DNA from: Metarhizobium sp039808465
Lineage (GTDB): Bacteria; Pseudomonadota; Alphaproteobacteria; Rhizobiales; Rhizobiaceae
Assembly: GCA_039808465.1 (NCBI GenBank)
Contig: JBDHTA010000001.1
Span: forward strand, 1 to 64,000
Direction of reading: 5' to 3'
DNA: 64,000 nucleotides
The notes under the pieces are model-generated. The model saw nothing but the letters and a program-made list of their open reading frames with translations, searched no databases and was not told where the DNA came from. Shown here piece by piece: positions 55,849 through 64,000 of the stretch (position 1 is its first letter; each line of letters opens with the position of its first letter). The position numbers were made by a program, and so were the translations under genes.

Positions 55849-58650
55849 ATGACGACCGTGACGACGGATACAACCGAAATATCGCTGGATAGCTGCCGCA
55901 GCATCTGGGAGCTTCGCTCCGATAGCTGGATCCTGCTGGTCGACGATCTGGGGCGGCTTGCGGCCATCGCCGCCGACCATGCGGATTACGGGACCATCTT
56001 CAAGCGCGTCATGCGCACGCTGCGCTCATTGTCTCCGATCGAAACCTATTGGGCGTTTCCGGGCGCGCGCGCCTTCGCGGAGCTGAAAGGGATGATCGAG
56101 CGGCGGGAGCTGGTCCGCGCCCATCTCGTCTCGCGCCGCATCCACAAGATGCTGGCGGGCCAGACCTATCGCCACGAAAGCATTTCGCTGGAAACCGACG
56201 GCGAGCTTCCCTCGCAGATCGAGACCGACGAGGAGCGGCAGGCCCAGCTTTCCCGGCCCTATTTCGAGGTGCTGATCGTCGACGAGATGACGGCTTCCGA
56301 GCAGGACGCGCTGCGCCGCCGCGTGCAGCGCAAGCGCAGCGTCGACGACGATTTCGTCTTCGACATCGTCATCGTGCCGAGCTTCGAGGACGCGCTGATC
56401 GCGACGCTCGTCAACTTCAACCTTCAGGCGGTGGTCATCCGCTACGGATTTCCGTTCCGCTCGCAGAACCATCACCTGACGGCGCTGCGCCGCATTCTCG
56501 ACGGGCTTGACGAGGGCATCGAGGCGATTCCCGAATCCGAGCGCGGCCCGCTGCTCGGGCGCCAGATCGCGCAACTGCGCCCCGAACTCGATCTCTACCT
56601 CGTCACCGACGTCAATGTCGAAGACATCGCCGCGCGCATGGGCGAGACCTTCCGCCGGGTGTTCTTCCGCGAGGAGGACCATGCCGATCTCTACCGCTCG
56701 ATCATGCGCGGGGTGGCGCTGCGCCACCGCACGCCCTTCTTCAACGCCCTGCGCGACTACGCCAAGCAGCCGACGGGCGTGTTCCACGCCCTGCCGCTTG
56801 CGCGCGGCAAGTCGATCATGAATTCGAACTGGATCGGCGACCTCGCGCAGTTCTACGGCATGAACCTGTTCATGGCCGAGACCTCGGCGACCTCCGGCGG
56901 GCTGGATTCGCTGCTCGATCCGGTCGGGCCGCTGAAGCTGGCGCAGGAATATGCCGCCCGCGCCTTCGGGGCCAAGCGCACCTTCTTCGCCACCAACGGC
57001 ACCTCGACGGCCAACAAGGTGGTGGTGCAGGCGCTGGTGCGGCCCGGCGACGTGGTGCTGGTCGACCGCAACTGCCACAAGTCGCATCATTACGGGCTGG
57101 TGCTGGCGGGCGCGCAGGTCGCCTATCTCGATTCCTATCCGCTCGACGATTTCTCCATGTATGGCGCGGTGCCGCTGCGCCACCTCAAGCAGACGCTGCT
57201 TGCCTACAAGCATGCGGGCACGCTGGACCGCGTGCGGCTTGTGCTGCTGACCAACTGCACCTTCGACGGCATCGTCTACGATGTCGAGCGGGTGATGATG
57301 GAATGTCTGGCGATCGCCCCGCATCTGGTCTTCCTCTGGGACGAGGCCTGGTTCGCCTTTGCCTATTGCCATCCGATCTACCGCCAGCGCACCGCCATGG
57401 GCAGCGCCGCCCGGCTTGCGGCGACCTTGCAGGATCCCGATTACGAAAAGCGCTACAAGGCCTTCGCCGCCACCTTCACCGAGGAGGACTGGCAGGATGA
57501 CGAGCGCGTTCTCAACACCCGGCTGCTGCCGGATCCGGCCAAGGCCCGGGTGCGCGTCTACGCCACCCATTCCACCCACAAGACGCTGACGGCGCTGCGT
57601 CAGGGCTCGATGATCCATGTCTGGGATCAGGATTTCAAGGACAAGACCGAGGAGGCTTTCCACGAAGCCTACATGACGCATACCTCGACCTCGCCCAACT
57701 ACCAGATCCTCGCCTCCCTCGATGTCGGCCGCCGCCAGGTGGAGCTGGAAGGCTACGAGCTGGTGCAGCGGCAACTGGAGCTGGCCATGAGCCTGCGCGA
57801 GCAGGTCTACCGGCATCCGCTCCTGCGCAAATATTTCCGCTTCCTCGGCGTCGCCGACCTGGTTCCCCCGGAATATCGCGAAACGAACGTCGAATCCTAT
57901 TTCGACGAGAAGAACGGCTGGAGCAATTTCGAGACCGCCTGGCGCACCGACGAATTCGCCCTCGACCCGACCCGCGCCACGCTGGAAATCGGCGCCGCCG
58001 GTCTGGATGGCGATACGTTCAAGAACCGGCACCTGATGGATAAATACAATATCCAGATCAACAAGACCTCGCGCAACACCGTGCTGTTCATGACCAATAT
58101 CGGCAGCACCCGCTCCGGCGTCGCCCATCTCATCGAGGTGCTGGTCAAGATCGCCCGCGATATCGACGACCGGGTTCGCGACCTCTCCACCATCGAGCGC
58201 CGCATCCATGACAAGCGCGTGCGCTCGCTGACCCTCGAACAGCCGCCGCTGCCGGATTTCTCGGATTTCCACCCGGCCTTCCGCGCCACCGCGCCCGCCA
58301 GCAACATGGCGACCCGCGACGGCGACATGCGCTCGGCCTTCTTCCTGTCCTATGACGACGCCAGTTGCGAATATGCCAGCATCGACGACGCCGAAAGCGC
58401 CATCGCCGCGGGCCGCGAGCTGGTCTCGGCCCTGTTCGTCATCCCCTATCCGCCGGGCTTTCCCATCCTCGTGCCCGGACAGCTCATCAGCCCCGCCATC
58501 CTGCAATACCTGCGCGTCCTCGATGTCCGCGAGATCCACGGCTTCCGGCCCGAACTCGGCTTCCGGGTGTTCACGCAGGAAGCGCTTCAACGCGCGCACG
58601 GCAAGGCCCTTCCCAAAAAGGAAACGGCCGGGGAAGAAGCCGGGCCGTAA
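55849..58650 (+). CDS. Orn/Lys/Arg decarboxylase family PLP enzyme (large, arginine/lysine-type)
   Basis: PLP-dependent fold type I decarboxylase of 933 residues, larger than E. coli inducible enzymes (about 715-755). The N-terminal 300 residues contain a wing-like receiver-related domain (YFEVLIVDEMTASEQDAL); the PLP domain has KRTFFATNGTSTANKVVVQA, VDRNCHKSHHYGL, LVFLWDEAWFAFA and the Schiff-base Lys578 in YATHSTHKTLTALRQGS. The C-terminal domain includes VIPYPPGFPILVPGQLIS, typical of this family. It makes a polyamine precursor (agmatine, cadaverine or putrescine) with proton consumption. It stands alone after a terminator. The substrate is not assignable from motifs alone. Confidence 0.9.
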   Translation: MTTVTTDTTEISLDSCRSIWELRSDSWILLVDDLGRLAAIAADHADYGTIFKRVMRTLRSLSPIETYWAFPGARAFAELKGMIERRELVRAHLVSRRIHKMLAGQTYRHESISLETDGELPSQIETDEERQAQLSRPYFEVLIVDEMTASEQDALRRRVQRKRSVDDDFVFDIVIVPSFEDALIATLVNFNLQAVVIRYGFPFRSQNHHLTALRRILDGLDEGIEAIPESERGPLLGRQIAQLRPELDLYLVTDVNVEDIAARMGETFRRVFFREEDHADLYRSIMRGVALRHRTPFFNALRDYAKQPTGVFHALPLARGKSIMNSNWIGDLAQFYGMNLFMAETSATSGGLDSLLDPVGPLKLAQEYAARAFGAKRTFFATNGTSTANKVVVQALVRPGDVVLVDRNCHKSHHYGLVLAGAQVAYLDSYPLDDFSMYGAVPLRHLKQTLLAYKHAGTLDRVRLVLLTNCTFDGIVYDVERVMMECLAIAPHLVFLWDEAWFAFAYCHPIYRQRTAMGSAARLAATLQDPDYEKRYKAFAATFTEEDWQDDERVLNTRLLPDPAKARVRVYATHSTHKTLTALRQGSMIHVWDQDFKDKTEEAFHEAYMTHTSTSPNYQILASLDVGRRQVELEGYELVQRQLELAMSLREQVYRHPLLRKYFRFLGVADLVPPEYRETNVESYFDEKNGWSNFETAWRTDEFALDPTRATLEIGAAGLDGDTFKNRHLMDKYNIQINKTSRNTVLFMTNIGSTRSGVAHLIEVLVKIARDIDDRVRDLSTIERRIHDKRVRSLTLEQPPLPDFSDFHPAFRATAPASNMATRDGDMRSAFFLSYDDASCEYASIDDAESAIAAGRELVSALFVIPYPPGFPILVPGQLISPAILQYLRVLDVREIHGFRPELGFRVFTQEALQRAHGKALPKKETAGEEAGP

Positions 58651-58792
58651 CCCGGCGGGGCGGGAAATCCGGCTACCTCGCGACAGCGATTGTGGATGCG
58701 CCATTCGCAAACAGCGCGCAGAACTGAAACGCCTCGCCGCGCATGCGGCGGGGGTCGGCAAGGCGTGAGCGGCGGGACGCCCCGCCAGCCTG

Positions 58793-59545
58793 TCAGGCGA
58801 CGGCCTGCGCGCCGGTGATTTCCACCAGCGAGCCGCACATGAACGCGGCTTCGTCGGAGGCGAGGAAGGCGACCAGCGCGGCGACTTCCTCCGGCTTGCC
58901 GATGCGGCCGAAGGGCACGAGTTTGTCGAGATCGGCAATGGTGCGGCCCGAGCGCTTCACCCCGGCTTCCAGCATCGGCGTGTGGATTTCGCCGGGGCAG
59001 ACGGCATTGACGCGGATTTTGTGGGGCGCGTAGTCGCGGGCAAGGTTCTGCGTGAAGCTCGCCACCGCCGCCTTGGTGACGTTGTAGGCGATGTGGTTCG
59101 GCGCCGGATGCAGCCCCCACTGCGAGGCCGTGTTGACGATGGCCCCGCCGCCCGCCGCGATCATGTGCGGCAACGCCGCCTGGCACAGATGGAACATCGC
59201 GTCGACATTCACCGCGAAGCTCAGCCGCCAATCCTCCGGCGTCAGCGACAGGAGGTTGCCGCGCCGGTTGATCCCGGCATTGTTGCAGAGCACATCGATG
59301 CGCCCTTCCGTGGCGATGACGTTTTCGACGATTGCCCGGCAGCCTTCGGCGGTGGAGATATCGCTGGCGACAGCGCGAGCCCTGCCGCCCCCGGCGGCGA
59401 TCCCGGCGACGGCCGCTTCCGCCCCCTCCCCGTTCATGTCGGTGACGATGACGCTTGCGCCTTCCGCGGCGAAGCGGGTGCTGATCGCGCCTCCGATGCC
59501 GCCCGCGGCGCCGGTAACGATGACGATCTTGTCCTTGAAACGCAT
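58793..59545 (-). CDS. Short-chain dehydrogenase/reductase (SDR) 1
   Basis: Classical SDR of 250 residues: cofactor loop VTGAAGGIGGA, Asp36-like TDMNGEGAE suggesting NAD preference, CNNAGINRRG, and catalytic Ser141, Tyr154 and Lys158 (NTASQWGLHPAPNHIAYNVT-K). The C-terminus GSLVEITGAQAVA is somewhat unusual (most end in a DGG motif). It is the last gene of a minus-strand operon, 4 bp after the next SDR. Its substrate is unknown. Confidence 0.9.
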   Translation of the reverse strand: MRFKDKIVIVTGAAGGIGGAISTRFAAEGASVIVTDMNGEGAEAAVAGIAAGGGRARAVASDISTAEGCRAIVENVIATEGRIDVLCNNAGINRRGNLLSLTPEDWRLSFAVNVDAMFHLCQAALPHMIAAGGGAIVNTASQWGLHPAPNHIAYNVTKAAVASFTQNLARDYAPHKIRVNAVCPGEIHTPMLEAGVKRSGRTIADLDKLVPFGRIGKPEEVAALVAFLASDEAAFMCGSLVEITGAQAVA

Positions 59546-59549
59546 GATA

Positions 59550-60302
59550 TTACCTCATGTAGCTGCCGCCGTTCACATCCAGCACGGCGCCGTTCAGCGA
59601 GGCCTGCGAGGGACGGAAGGCGAAGGCGGTGATCTCGCCGATTTCCTGCGGATCGGCCATCCGGGCGATGGGGATGCCGGCCAGAGCCGCCGCCTCGCCA
59701 TGCTCGGCGATATAGGCTTCGGCCATTTCGGTGCGCACCCAGCCGGGCGCAAGCGCGACGGCGGTGACGCCCTCGTGCCCGTGGCTTTGCGCGATGGATT
59801 TGGTGAGGTTGATGAGCGCGGCCTTCGAGGCGCCATAGGCCATGGCGCTGGAGGTGTAGCCGCGCTGTCCGGCGCGGCTCGCCATGTTGACGATCCGCCC
59901 GCCGCCATTCGCCCGGAAATGCTGGATGGCGAGCTTGGACAGATCGGCCGCCGACAGGAAATTGACGCGCATTTCGCGCTCCCAGACCCGCTGCCATTCT
60001 TCCATCGGCGCATCCACCGCGATTTCCGAGCGGATGCCCGCATTGTTGACGAGGCCCGTCAGCCTGCCTGCGGCGGCAAGCGCCTTGTCCCACAGCGCCT
60101 GCGGCCCGGCCGGGTCCGACAGGTCGGCGGAAACGGCCCATGCCCGGCCATCGAGCGAGCGGGCCAGAGCCTCGGCGGCATCGCGGTTACGGCCATAGTG
60201 GATGACGACATCGGCGCCCTCGGCGGCCAGCGCCCGGCAGATCGCCTGTCCGATGGCGCCCGTCGCGCCCGTTACGAGAATGGATTGACCGGATAGCGTC
60301 AT
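59550..60302 (-). CDS. Short-chain dehydrogenase/reductase (SDR) 2
   Basis: Second SDR, 250 residues: VTGATGAIGQA, then HYGRNRDAAE at the end of strand 2 (basic residues fit NADP), LVNNAGIRSE, and catalytic Ser142, Tyr156 and Lys160 (NMASRAGQRGYTS, MAYGASKAALINLTK). The ending AVLDVNGGSYMR is standard. Its start overlaps the stop of the proline-racemase-family gene by ATGA. A reductase acting on a ketone or imine intermediate of the pathway is possible. Confidence 0.9.
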   Translation of the reverse strand: MTLSGQSILVTGATGAIGQAICRALAAEGADVVIHYGRNRDAAEALARSLDGRAWAVSADLSDPAGPQALWDKALAAAGRLTGLVNNAGIRSEIAVDAPMEEWQRVWEREMRVNFLSAADLSKLAIQHFRANGGGRIVNMASRAGQRGYTSSAMAYGASKAALINLTKSIAQSHGHEGVTAVALAPGWVRTEMAEAYIAEHGEAAALAGIPIARMADPQEIGEITAFAFRPSQASLNGAVLDVNGGSYMR

Positions 60303-61330
60303 AATTCACCCACCTGCGGGCCCCATGTGTCCGACATGGCAAAGCCCTGTGCGAAAGGATCCTGCGGATCGAGCCGCAATTGCTGGCGGCCGAAGACATA
60401 GCCCCGGCCGGTGATGCGCGGCAGCACGGCGGGGCGGCCGCAGAGCGTGGTTTCGCCGAGGATCTCGGCCGTGAACTCCCCGCCGATGATGCTGCGCGAC
60501 ACCCTGATATCGCCGGTCTTCGCCAGCCCCCGCGCATGCAGGATGGCGAGATTGGCGGACGAGCCGGTGCCGCAGGGCGAGCGATCCACCCGGCCGGGCT
60601 TCAGCGTCGTGCAGGTGACGACCGATCCATCCGGCTGGTAATCGCGGAACATCACATAGGCGATCTCGTCGAGGCTCGGAATTTCCGGATGGACCACCGC
60701 AACCTGCCGCGCCAGCAAAGCCTTGATCTCTGTTCCGGCCTCCGCCAATGCGCGGGCGTGCTCCGGCACGATCCGCAATCCCACCTGATCCACGTCGATC
60801 TGGGCGTAGAAGACGCCGCCGAAGGCGATATCGCCGGTGATCCGGCCCCATTGCGGCGTGTCGATGGCGACATCGAGCGCATGCACGAAAGCCGGAACAT
60901 TGTCGAGGCTGACCGAGAGGCAGCGCCCGCCTTCACACCGCGCCCGGGCAATGATCAGCCCGGCCGCCGTATCCAGCCGCACGATGGTTTCCGGCTCCGT
61001 CATGGCGACACGGCCGGTTTCCAGCAGCGCCGTCACCACGCAGATGCAGTTGGAGCCGGACATCGGATGAGCGCGATCCGGTTGCAGCACGATGAAAGCG
61101 GCATCCGCATCCGGCCGCGCCGGGGGCAGCAACAGGTTCGTCGTGTGGACGACCTGCGCCCGCGGCTCACGCGTCAGGAACAGGCGCAGCGATGGATCGA
61201 CATCGTTGAGGTGGTTCATCTTGTCGAGAACGGTCGCGCCCGGGATTTCGGGCGCGCCATCGATGAGGACATTGCCGCTTTCGCCCTGGCAATGGACGAG
61301 CAGGATATCGAGCGCCTTGTCGAAGCTCAT
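60299..61330 (-). CDS. Proline racemase superfamily enzyme, Ser/Cys variant (hydroxyproline epimerase/dehydratase group)
   Basis: A 343-residue enzyme of the proline racemase / 4-hydroxyproline 2-epimerase / trans-3-hydroxyproline dehydratase superfamily. The first catalytic position, normally Cys in MCGHG, is Ser91 in PMSGSNCICVVTALLETG; the second is Cys253 in DRSPCGTGSSANLA. Racemases and 4-hydroxyproline epimerases are Cys/Cys and the dehydratases Cys/Thr, so Ser/Cys marks a rarer functional group. The start at 61330 overlaps the aldehyde dehydrogenase stop (ATGA). Neighbouring DadA-type oxidase and aldehyde dehydrogenase genes fit hydroxyproline-like catabolism, but no DapA-type deaminase gene is present here. 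Confidence 0.88.
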   Translation of the reverse strand: MSFDKALDILLVHCQGESGNVLIDGAPEIPGATVLDKMNHLNDVDPSLRLFLTREPRAQVVHTTNLLLPPARPDADAAFIVLQPDRAHPMSGSNCICVVTALLETGRVAMTEPETIVRLDTAAGLIIARARCEGGRCLSVSLDNVPAFVHALDVAIDTPQWGRITGDIAFGGVFYAQIDVDQVGLRIVPEHARALAEAGTEIKALLARQVAVVHPEIPSLDEIAYVMFRDYQPDGSVVTCTTLKPGRVDRSPCGTGSSANLAILHARGLAKTGDIRVSRSIIGGEFTAEILGETTLCGRPAVLPRITGRGYVFGRQQLRLDPQDPFAQGFAMSDTWGPQVGEL

Positions 61331-62796
61331 TTCAGATACCATCCCCAGGGCTCATCGCTGACGAGGCGGGTGATCTGCTTGGTCTCCAGATAGTTGTCGA
61401 GACCCCAGCGGCCGAGTTCGCGGCCGATGCCGGATTGCTTGTAGCCGCCCCAGGGCGCTTGGGTGAAGGTGGGCTGCGAGCAGTTGATCCAGACGATCCC
61501 GGCGCGGAAGGCGGCGGCCACGCGCTCGCAGCGCGCATCGTCGGCGGACATCACGGCGGCGGCAAGGCCGAAGCGGGAATCGTTGGCAAGCCGGATCGCC
61601 TCCTCCTCCGTCTCGAAAGGACGGATGCAGACGACCGGGCCGAAGATTTCCTCCACCCAGGCGTCGCTGTCGAGCGCCATACCGGTGAGGATGGTGGGAG
61701 CCACCCAGAAGCCCCTGTCGAAGCCATCGTAGCGGCCGCCGCAGGCGACGGTTGCGCCCTGCTCGACGGCGCGATCGATATGGCGCAGCACGTCCTCATA
61801 CTGCCCCTTGTTGACGAGGGGCCCAAGCAGCGTGCCTTCGTCGAGCCCGTTGCCGATCCTGATCTTCTTCGCTTCCTCGACCAGCCGCTCCAGCAGCTTC
61901 GGATAGAGCGGGGCTTCCACCAGAACCCGCGAGGTGGCCGAGCAGACCTGCCCCTGATTCCAGAAGATGCCGAACATGATCCATTCGACGGCCTTGTCGA
62001 TATCGCTGTCGGCGAAGACCACGAAGGGCGACTTGCCGCCGAGTTCGAGGCTGATGCGCTTGATGTCCTTCGCGCCCGCCGCCATGATGCGCGAGCCGAC
62101 CGGGCCGGAGCCGGTGAAGGCGACCTTGTCGACCTGAGGATGCTCGATCAGCGCCTGCCCGACGACCGAGCCCTTGCCGGAGAGGATGTTCAGCACACCC
62201 TTCGGCAGCCCCGCCGCCTCGGCGATTGAACCAAGCTCCAGCGCCGTCAGCGAGGTGGTTTCGGCGGGCTTGAGGATCATGGTGCAACCGGCCGCCAGGG
62301 CGGGCGCGACTTTCCACGAGGCCATCAGCAGCGGATAATTCCAGGGAACGATGGCAACGGCGACGCCGAGCGGCTCGCGCACGGCTTTCGAGACGAAGCG
62401 CGCATCGGCAAGCTTCACCGTCTCGGCCTCGCCATCCAGTTCCTCGGCGAGATCGGCATAGAAATCGAAGCAACCGGCGGCATCCGCCAGATCCCATTCG
62501 GATTCCGGCAAGGGCTTGCCGTTGTCGCGGGTTTCCATGCGCGCCAGCTCCGGCAGGCGGTCGCGGATGCCTTGCGCCATGGCGCGGAGATACTTTGCCC
62601 GCTCCTTGCCGGAAAGGCGCGGCCACGGCCCGTTGTCGAAGGCGTCGCGGGCGGCCTTCACGGCCGCGTCCGCCTCGGCGGCGCCAGCGGCGGCGATGTG
62701 GTGGAAGACTTCCTCCGTTGCCGGATCGATCACCGGAAGCATGGTTCCGTCGGCGGGAGCAACCCATTGGCCATCGATGAAAAGCTTGTTCTGCAT
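61327..62796 (-). CDS. Aldehyde dehydrogenase family protein (betaine-aldehyde-dehydrogenase-like)
   Basis: NAD(P)-dependent aldehyde dehydrogenase of 489 residues. Catalytic residues are all visible: Asn153 in VPWNYPLLMA, Glu251 in SLELGGKSP, and nucleophile Cys285 in NQGQVCSATSR; EIFGPVVCIRPF and WGGYKQSGIGRELG follow. The general look is that of betaine/aminoaldehyde dehydrogenases. In a hydroxyproline-type route it could oxidise a semialdehyde. The ATG at 62796 has GAGGACACC upstream, and 14 bp separate it from the oxidase gene. Confidence 0.91.
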   Translation of the reverse strand: MQNKLFIDGQWVAPADGTMLPVIDPATEEVFHHIAAAGAAEADAAVKAARDAFDNGPWPRLSGKERAKYLRAMAQGIRDRLPELARMETRDNGKPLPESEWDLADAAGCFDFYADLAEELDGEAETVKLADARFVSKAVREPLGVAVAIVPWNYPLLMASWKVAPALAAGCTMILKPAETTSLTALELGSIAEAAGLPKGVLNILSGKGSVVGQALIEHPQVDKVAFTGSGPVGSRIMAAGAKDIKRISLELGGKSPFVVFADSDIDKAVEWIMFGIFWNQGQVCSATSRVLVEAPLYPKLLERLVEEAKKIRIGNGLDEGTLLGPLVNKGQYEDVLRHIDRAVEQGATVACGGRYDGFDRGFWVAPTILTGMALDSDAWVEEIFGPVVCIRPFETEEEAIRLANDSRFGLAAAVMSADDARCERVAAAFRAGIVWINCSQPTFTQAPWGGYKQSGIGRELGRWGLDNYLETKQITRLVSDEPWGWYLK

Positions 62797-62810
62797 GGTG
62801 TCCTCGTGGT

Positions 62811-64000
62811 TCAGAAACGGTCGATGCGATAGGGCCGCATGTCGATGGGCGGGGCGGCGCCCGTGATCAGGTCGCCCATCAGCCGGGCGGTGGTCGCGGC
62901 ATAGGTGACGCCGAGATGGCCGTGGCCGGTGGCGTAGAAGACGCCCGGCACCTTCGCCGAAGCCGACATGACCGGCACGGTATCGGGGAAAGCCGGGCGA
63001 TGGCCCATCCATTCGGAAAAATCCTCGCAGCGCAGGTTGGGCAGGGCCGTGCGGGCGCGGCGGACGGTGATCTTCGCGCGGCGGTAATCGGGCGCGGCGT
63101 CGAGCCCCGCCATTTCCACCGTGCCGCCGACGCGGATGCCGCCCGCCGTCGGCGTCACCATGAAGGCGCGCGCGGGCCAGATGATCGAATGGCGCATGGA
63201 AATGCCCGGCGACATGATCTGCGTGTGATAGCCGCGCTCGGTTTCGAGCGGCATCGGTTCGCCCAGCATCTTCGACAGCAACCCGCTATGGGCGCCCGCG
63301 CAGATCACCACCTCATCGGCGGCAATCGCGCCGCCATCCGCGAGACGGACGGCGGTGACGCGGCCGGAGCGCTCGAAGCCCGCCACCGCGCCGCGCCGGA
63401 TGTCGCCGCCAAGCGCGGCAAACCTCTGCGCAAGGCCGGTGACCAGCCGGAACGGATCGCGCAGGCTGCGGTTCTGCGGAAACAGCACGGCAATGCCGAT
63501 GCTGTCGGACAATTCCGGCTCCAGCTCCCGCGCCTGCCTGCCCGTCAGCCGCTGATGCGCAAAGCCGAAACGCTCGAGAATTTCGATATGCTCGCGGTCG
63601 GCGCGGAATTCCGCCTCGTCGCTGTAGAGCGACAGGCAGCCCTCCTGCGTCAACTCGCCTTCCAGACCCGTTTCCCGCAACAGCGGCAGCAGGTCGTCGT
63701 AAACCCGCTTGCACAGCGCCGCGCCCTCGGCTTCGAGCTGGCGCAGCTTGCCGGGCCGCGAGGCGGCGACGAAGCGGGCAAACCACGGGATGAGCTTCGG
63801 CATATAGGCGGGGCGAACGCGCACCGGCCCTTCGGGATCGAGCATCCATCCGGGGATCTGCTTCCAGACCGACGGCCGCGAGGCGGGCATGAATTCGGTC
63901 ACGGCAATCGAGGCCATGTTGCCATAGGAGGCGCCGCGCCCGACCTCGCCCCTGTCGAGCAGCACGACCTGCCGCCCCCGCTTTTGCAGGTCGTAGGCGA
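62811..64000 (-). CDS. FAD-dependent D-amino-acid oxidoreductase, DadA-like (5' end outside window)
   Basis: The minus frame is open to the window edge, so the N-terminal FAD-binding GXGXXG loop is cut off; about 396 codons are visible, starting in AYDLQKRGRQVVLLDRGEVG, which is the second strand of the Rossmann fold. Further landmarks are RGASYGNMASIAVTEFMPAS, DEVVICAGAHSGLLSKMLGE, LETERGYHTQI and the C-terminal GVFYATGHGHLGVTYAATTA, all typical of DadA/HypOX-type D-amino-acid and D-hydroxyproline dehydrogenases. It is upstream of the aldehyde dehydrogenase in the same operon and should feed its product into it. Confidence 0.88.
   Translation of the reverse strand, partial: AYDLQKRGRQVVLLDRGEVGRGASYGNMASIAVTEFMPASRPSVWKQIPGWMLDPEGPVRVRPAYMPKLIPWFARFVAASRPGKLRQLEAEGAALCKRVYDDLLPLLRETGLEGELTQEGCLSLYSDEAEFRADREHIEILERFGFAHQRLTGRQARELEPELSDSIGIAVLFPQNRSLRDPFRLVTGLAQRFAALGGDIRRGAVAGFERSGRVTAVRLADGGAIAADEVVICAGAHSGLLSKMLGEPMPLETERGYHTQIMSPGISMRHSIIWPARAFMVTPTAGGIRVGGTVEMAGLDAAPDYRRAKITVRRARTALPNLRCEDFSEWMGHRPAFPDTVPVMSASAKVPGVFYATGHGHLGVTYAATTARLMGDLITGAAPPIDMRPYRIDRF

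Noticed and set aside
56026..58938. A 970-codon open frame on the minus strand
   Set aside because: Antisense to the Orn/Lys/Arg decarboxylase, which has all its PLP motifs; the antisense product looks like a shadow of GC-rich codons.

Overview
The window reads as chromosomal or megaplasmid DNA of an alphaproteobacterium of the order Hyphomicrobiales (Rhizobiales; Rhizobiaceae/Brucellaceae-like). The grounds are a high GC content, very dense ATGA-overlapped operons, many ABC uptake systems for polyols, organic acids and sugar phosphates, SmoS/SmoK-type polyol genes, and short intergenic repeats of the kind common in this order. No rRNA, tRNA, CRISPR array, insertion sequence or prophage gene was seen. 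The assignment rests on recognised families only; no database search was possible.

Layout. 1-4257 (minus strand, visibly AT-richer than the rest): capsule export genes in the order KpsC-like Kdo transferase, KpsT, KpsE, KpsM (KpsM cut by the window edge). 4343-7150 (minus): pseudoazurin and a BtuC/FecCD-type permease plus binding protein behind a cobalamin riboswitch, with no ATPase gene. 7348-9708 (plus): an FAD/NAD(P)-binding protein and a membrane protein with a Gly/Met-rich tail. 9811-11659 (minus): an encapsulin shell gene and its DyP-peroxidase cargo, the cargo carrying a C-terminal targeting peptide. 11899-13364: a DUF2171 protein and an acetylpolyamine-amidohydrolase/HDAC-family enzyme. 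13427-22200: a split, divergently transcribed polyol/tagatose locus (SmoEFGK-type ABC transporter, SmoS dehydrogenase, PfkB-type tagatose kinase, GatZ-like tagatose-6-phosphate 4-epimerase, LacI regulator) with good promoters and palindromes between the arms. 22450-26117 (plus): a four-gene overlapping operon GtrA / GT2 / GT39 / YdjC deacetylase that resembles a lipid-linked aminosugar system for envelope decoration. 26063-30070 (minus): a soluble six-PAS hybrid histidine kinase with two receivers. 30411-31361: two small stress- or envelope-type proteins. 31549-36044 (minus): RecQ, NagA and a SIS-type glucosamine-6-phosphate deaminase.

36405-49998 looks like one catabolic regulon. It holds a fused indolepyruvate:ferredoxin oxidoreductase and an FAD-linked 2-hydroxyacid dehydrogenase (minus), a divergent AcuI-type reductase and enoyl-CoA hydratase, an AMP-forming acyl/aryl-CoA ligase, a FadR/GntR-type regulator, and a spermidine/putrescine-type ABC importer. 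A 12-bp sequence (ATATTGAAATAT) followed by TTGACA recurs in both divergent control regions of this block. 50040-55626: a DeoR regulator divergent from an inositol-monophosphatase-family phosphatase and an AfuABC-like importer, suggesting uptake and dephosphorylation of a phosphorylated sugar or polyol, closed by a strong terminator. 55849-58650: a large PLP-dependent Orn/Lys/Arg decarboxylase. 58793-64000 (minus): a hydroxyproline-like block of a DadA-type FAD oxidase (cut by the edge), an aldehyde dehydrogenase, a Ser/Cys-variant proline-racemase-superfamily enzyme and two SDRs.

An approximately 160-bp MITE-like repeat with inverted ends occurs four times (22.2, 31.4, 33.6 and 43.3 kb), twice next to a second short palindromic repeat. 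The most promising leads are the 36-50 kb regulon, the GtrA/GT2/GT39/YdjC operon, the ATPase-less riboswitch-controlled transporter, the encapsulin-DyP pair and the Ser/Cys proline-racemase-family enzyme.
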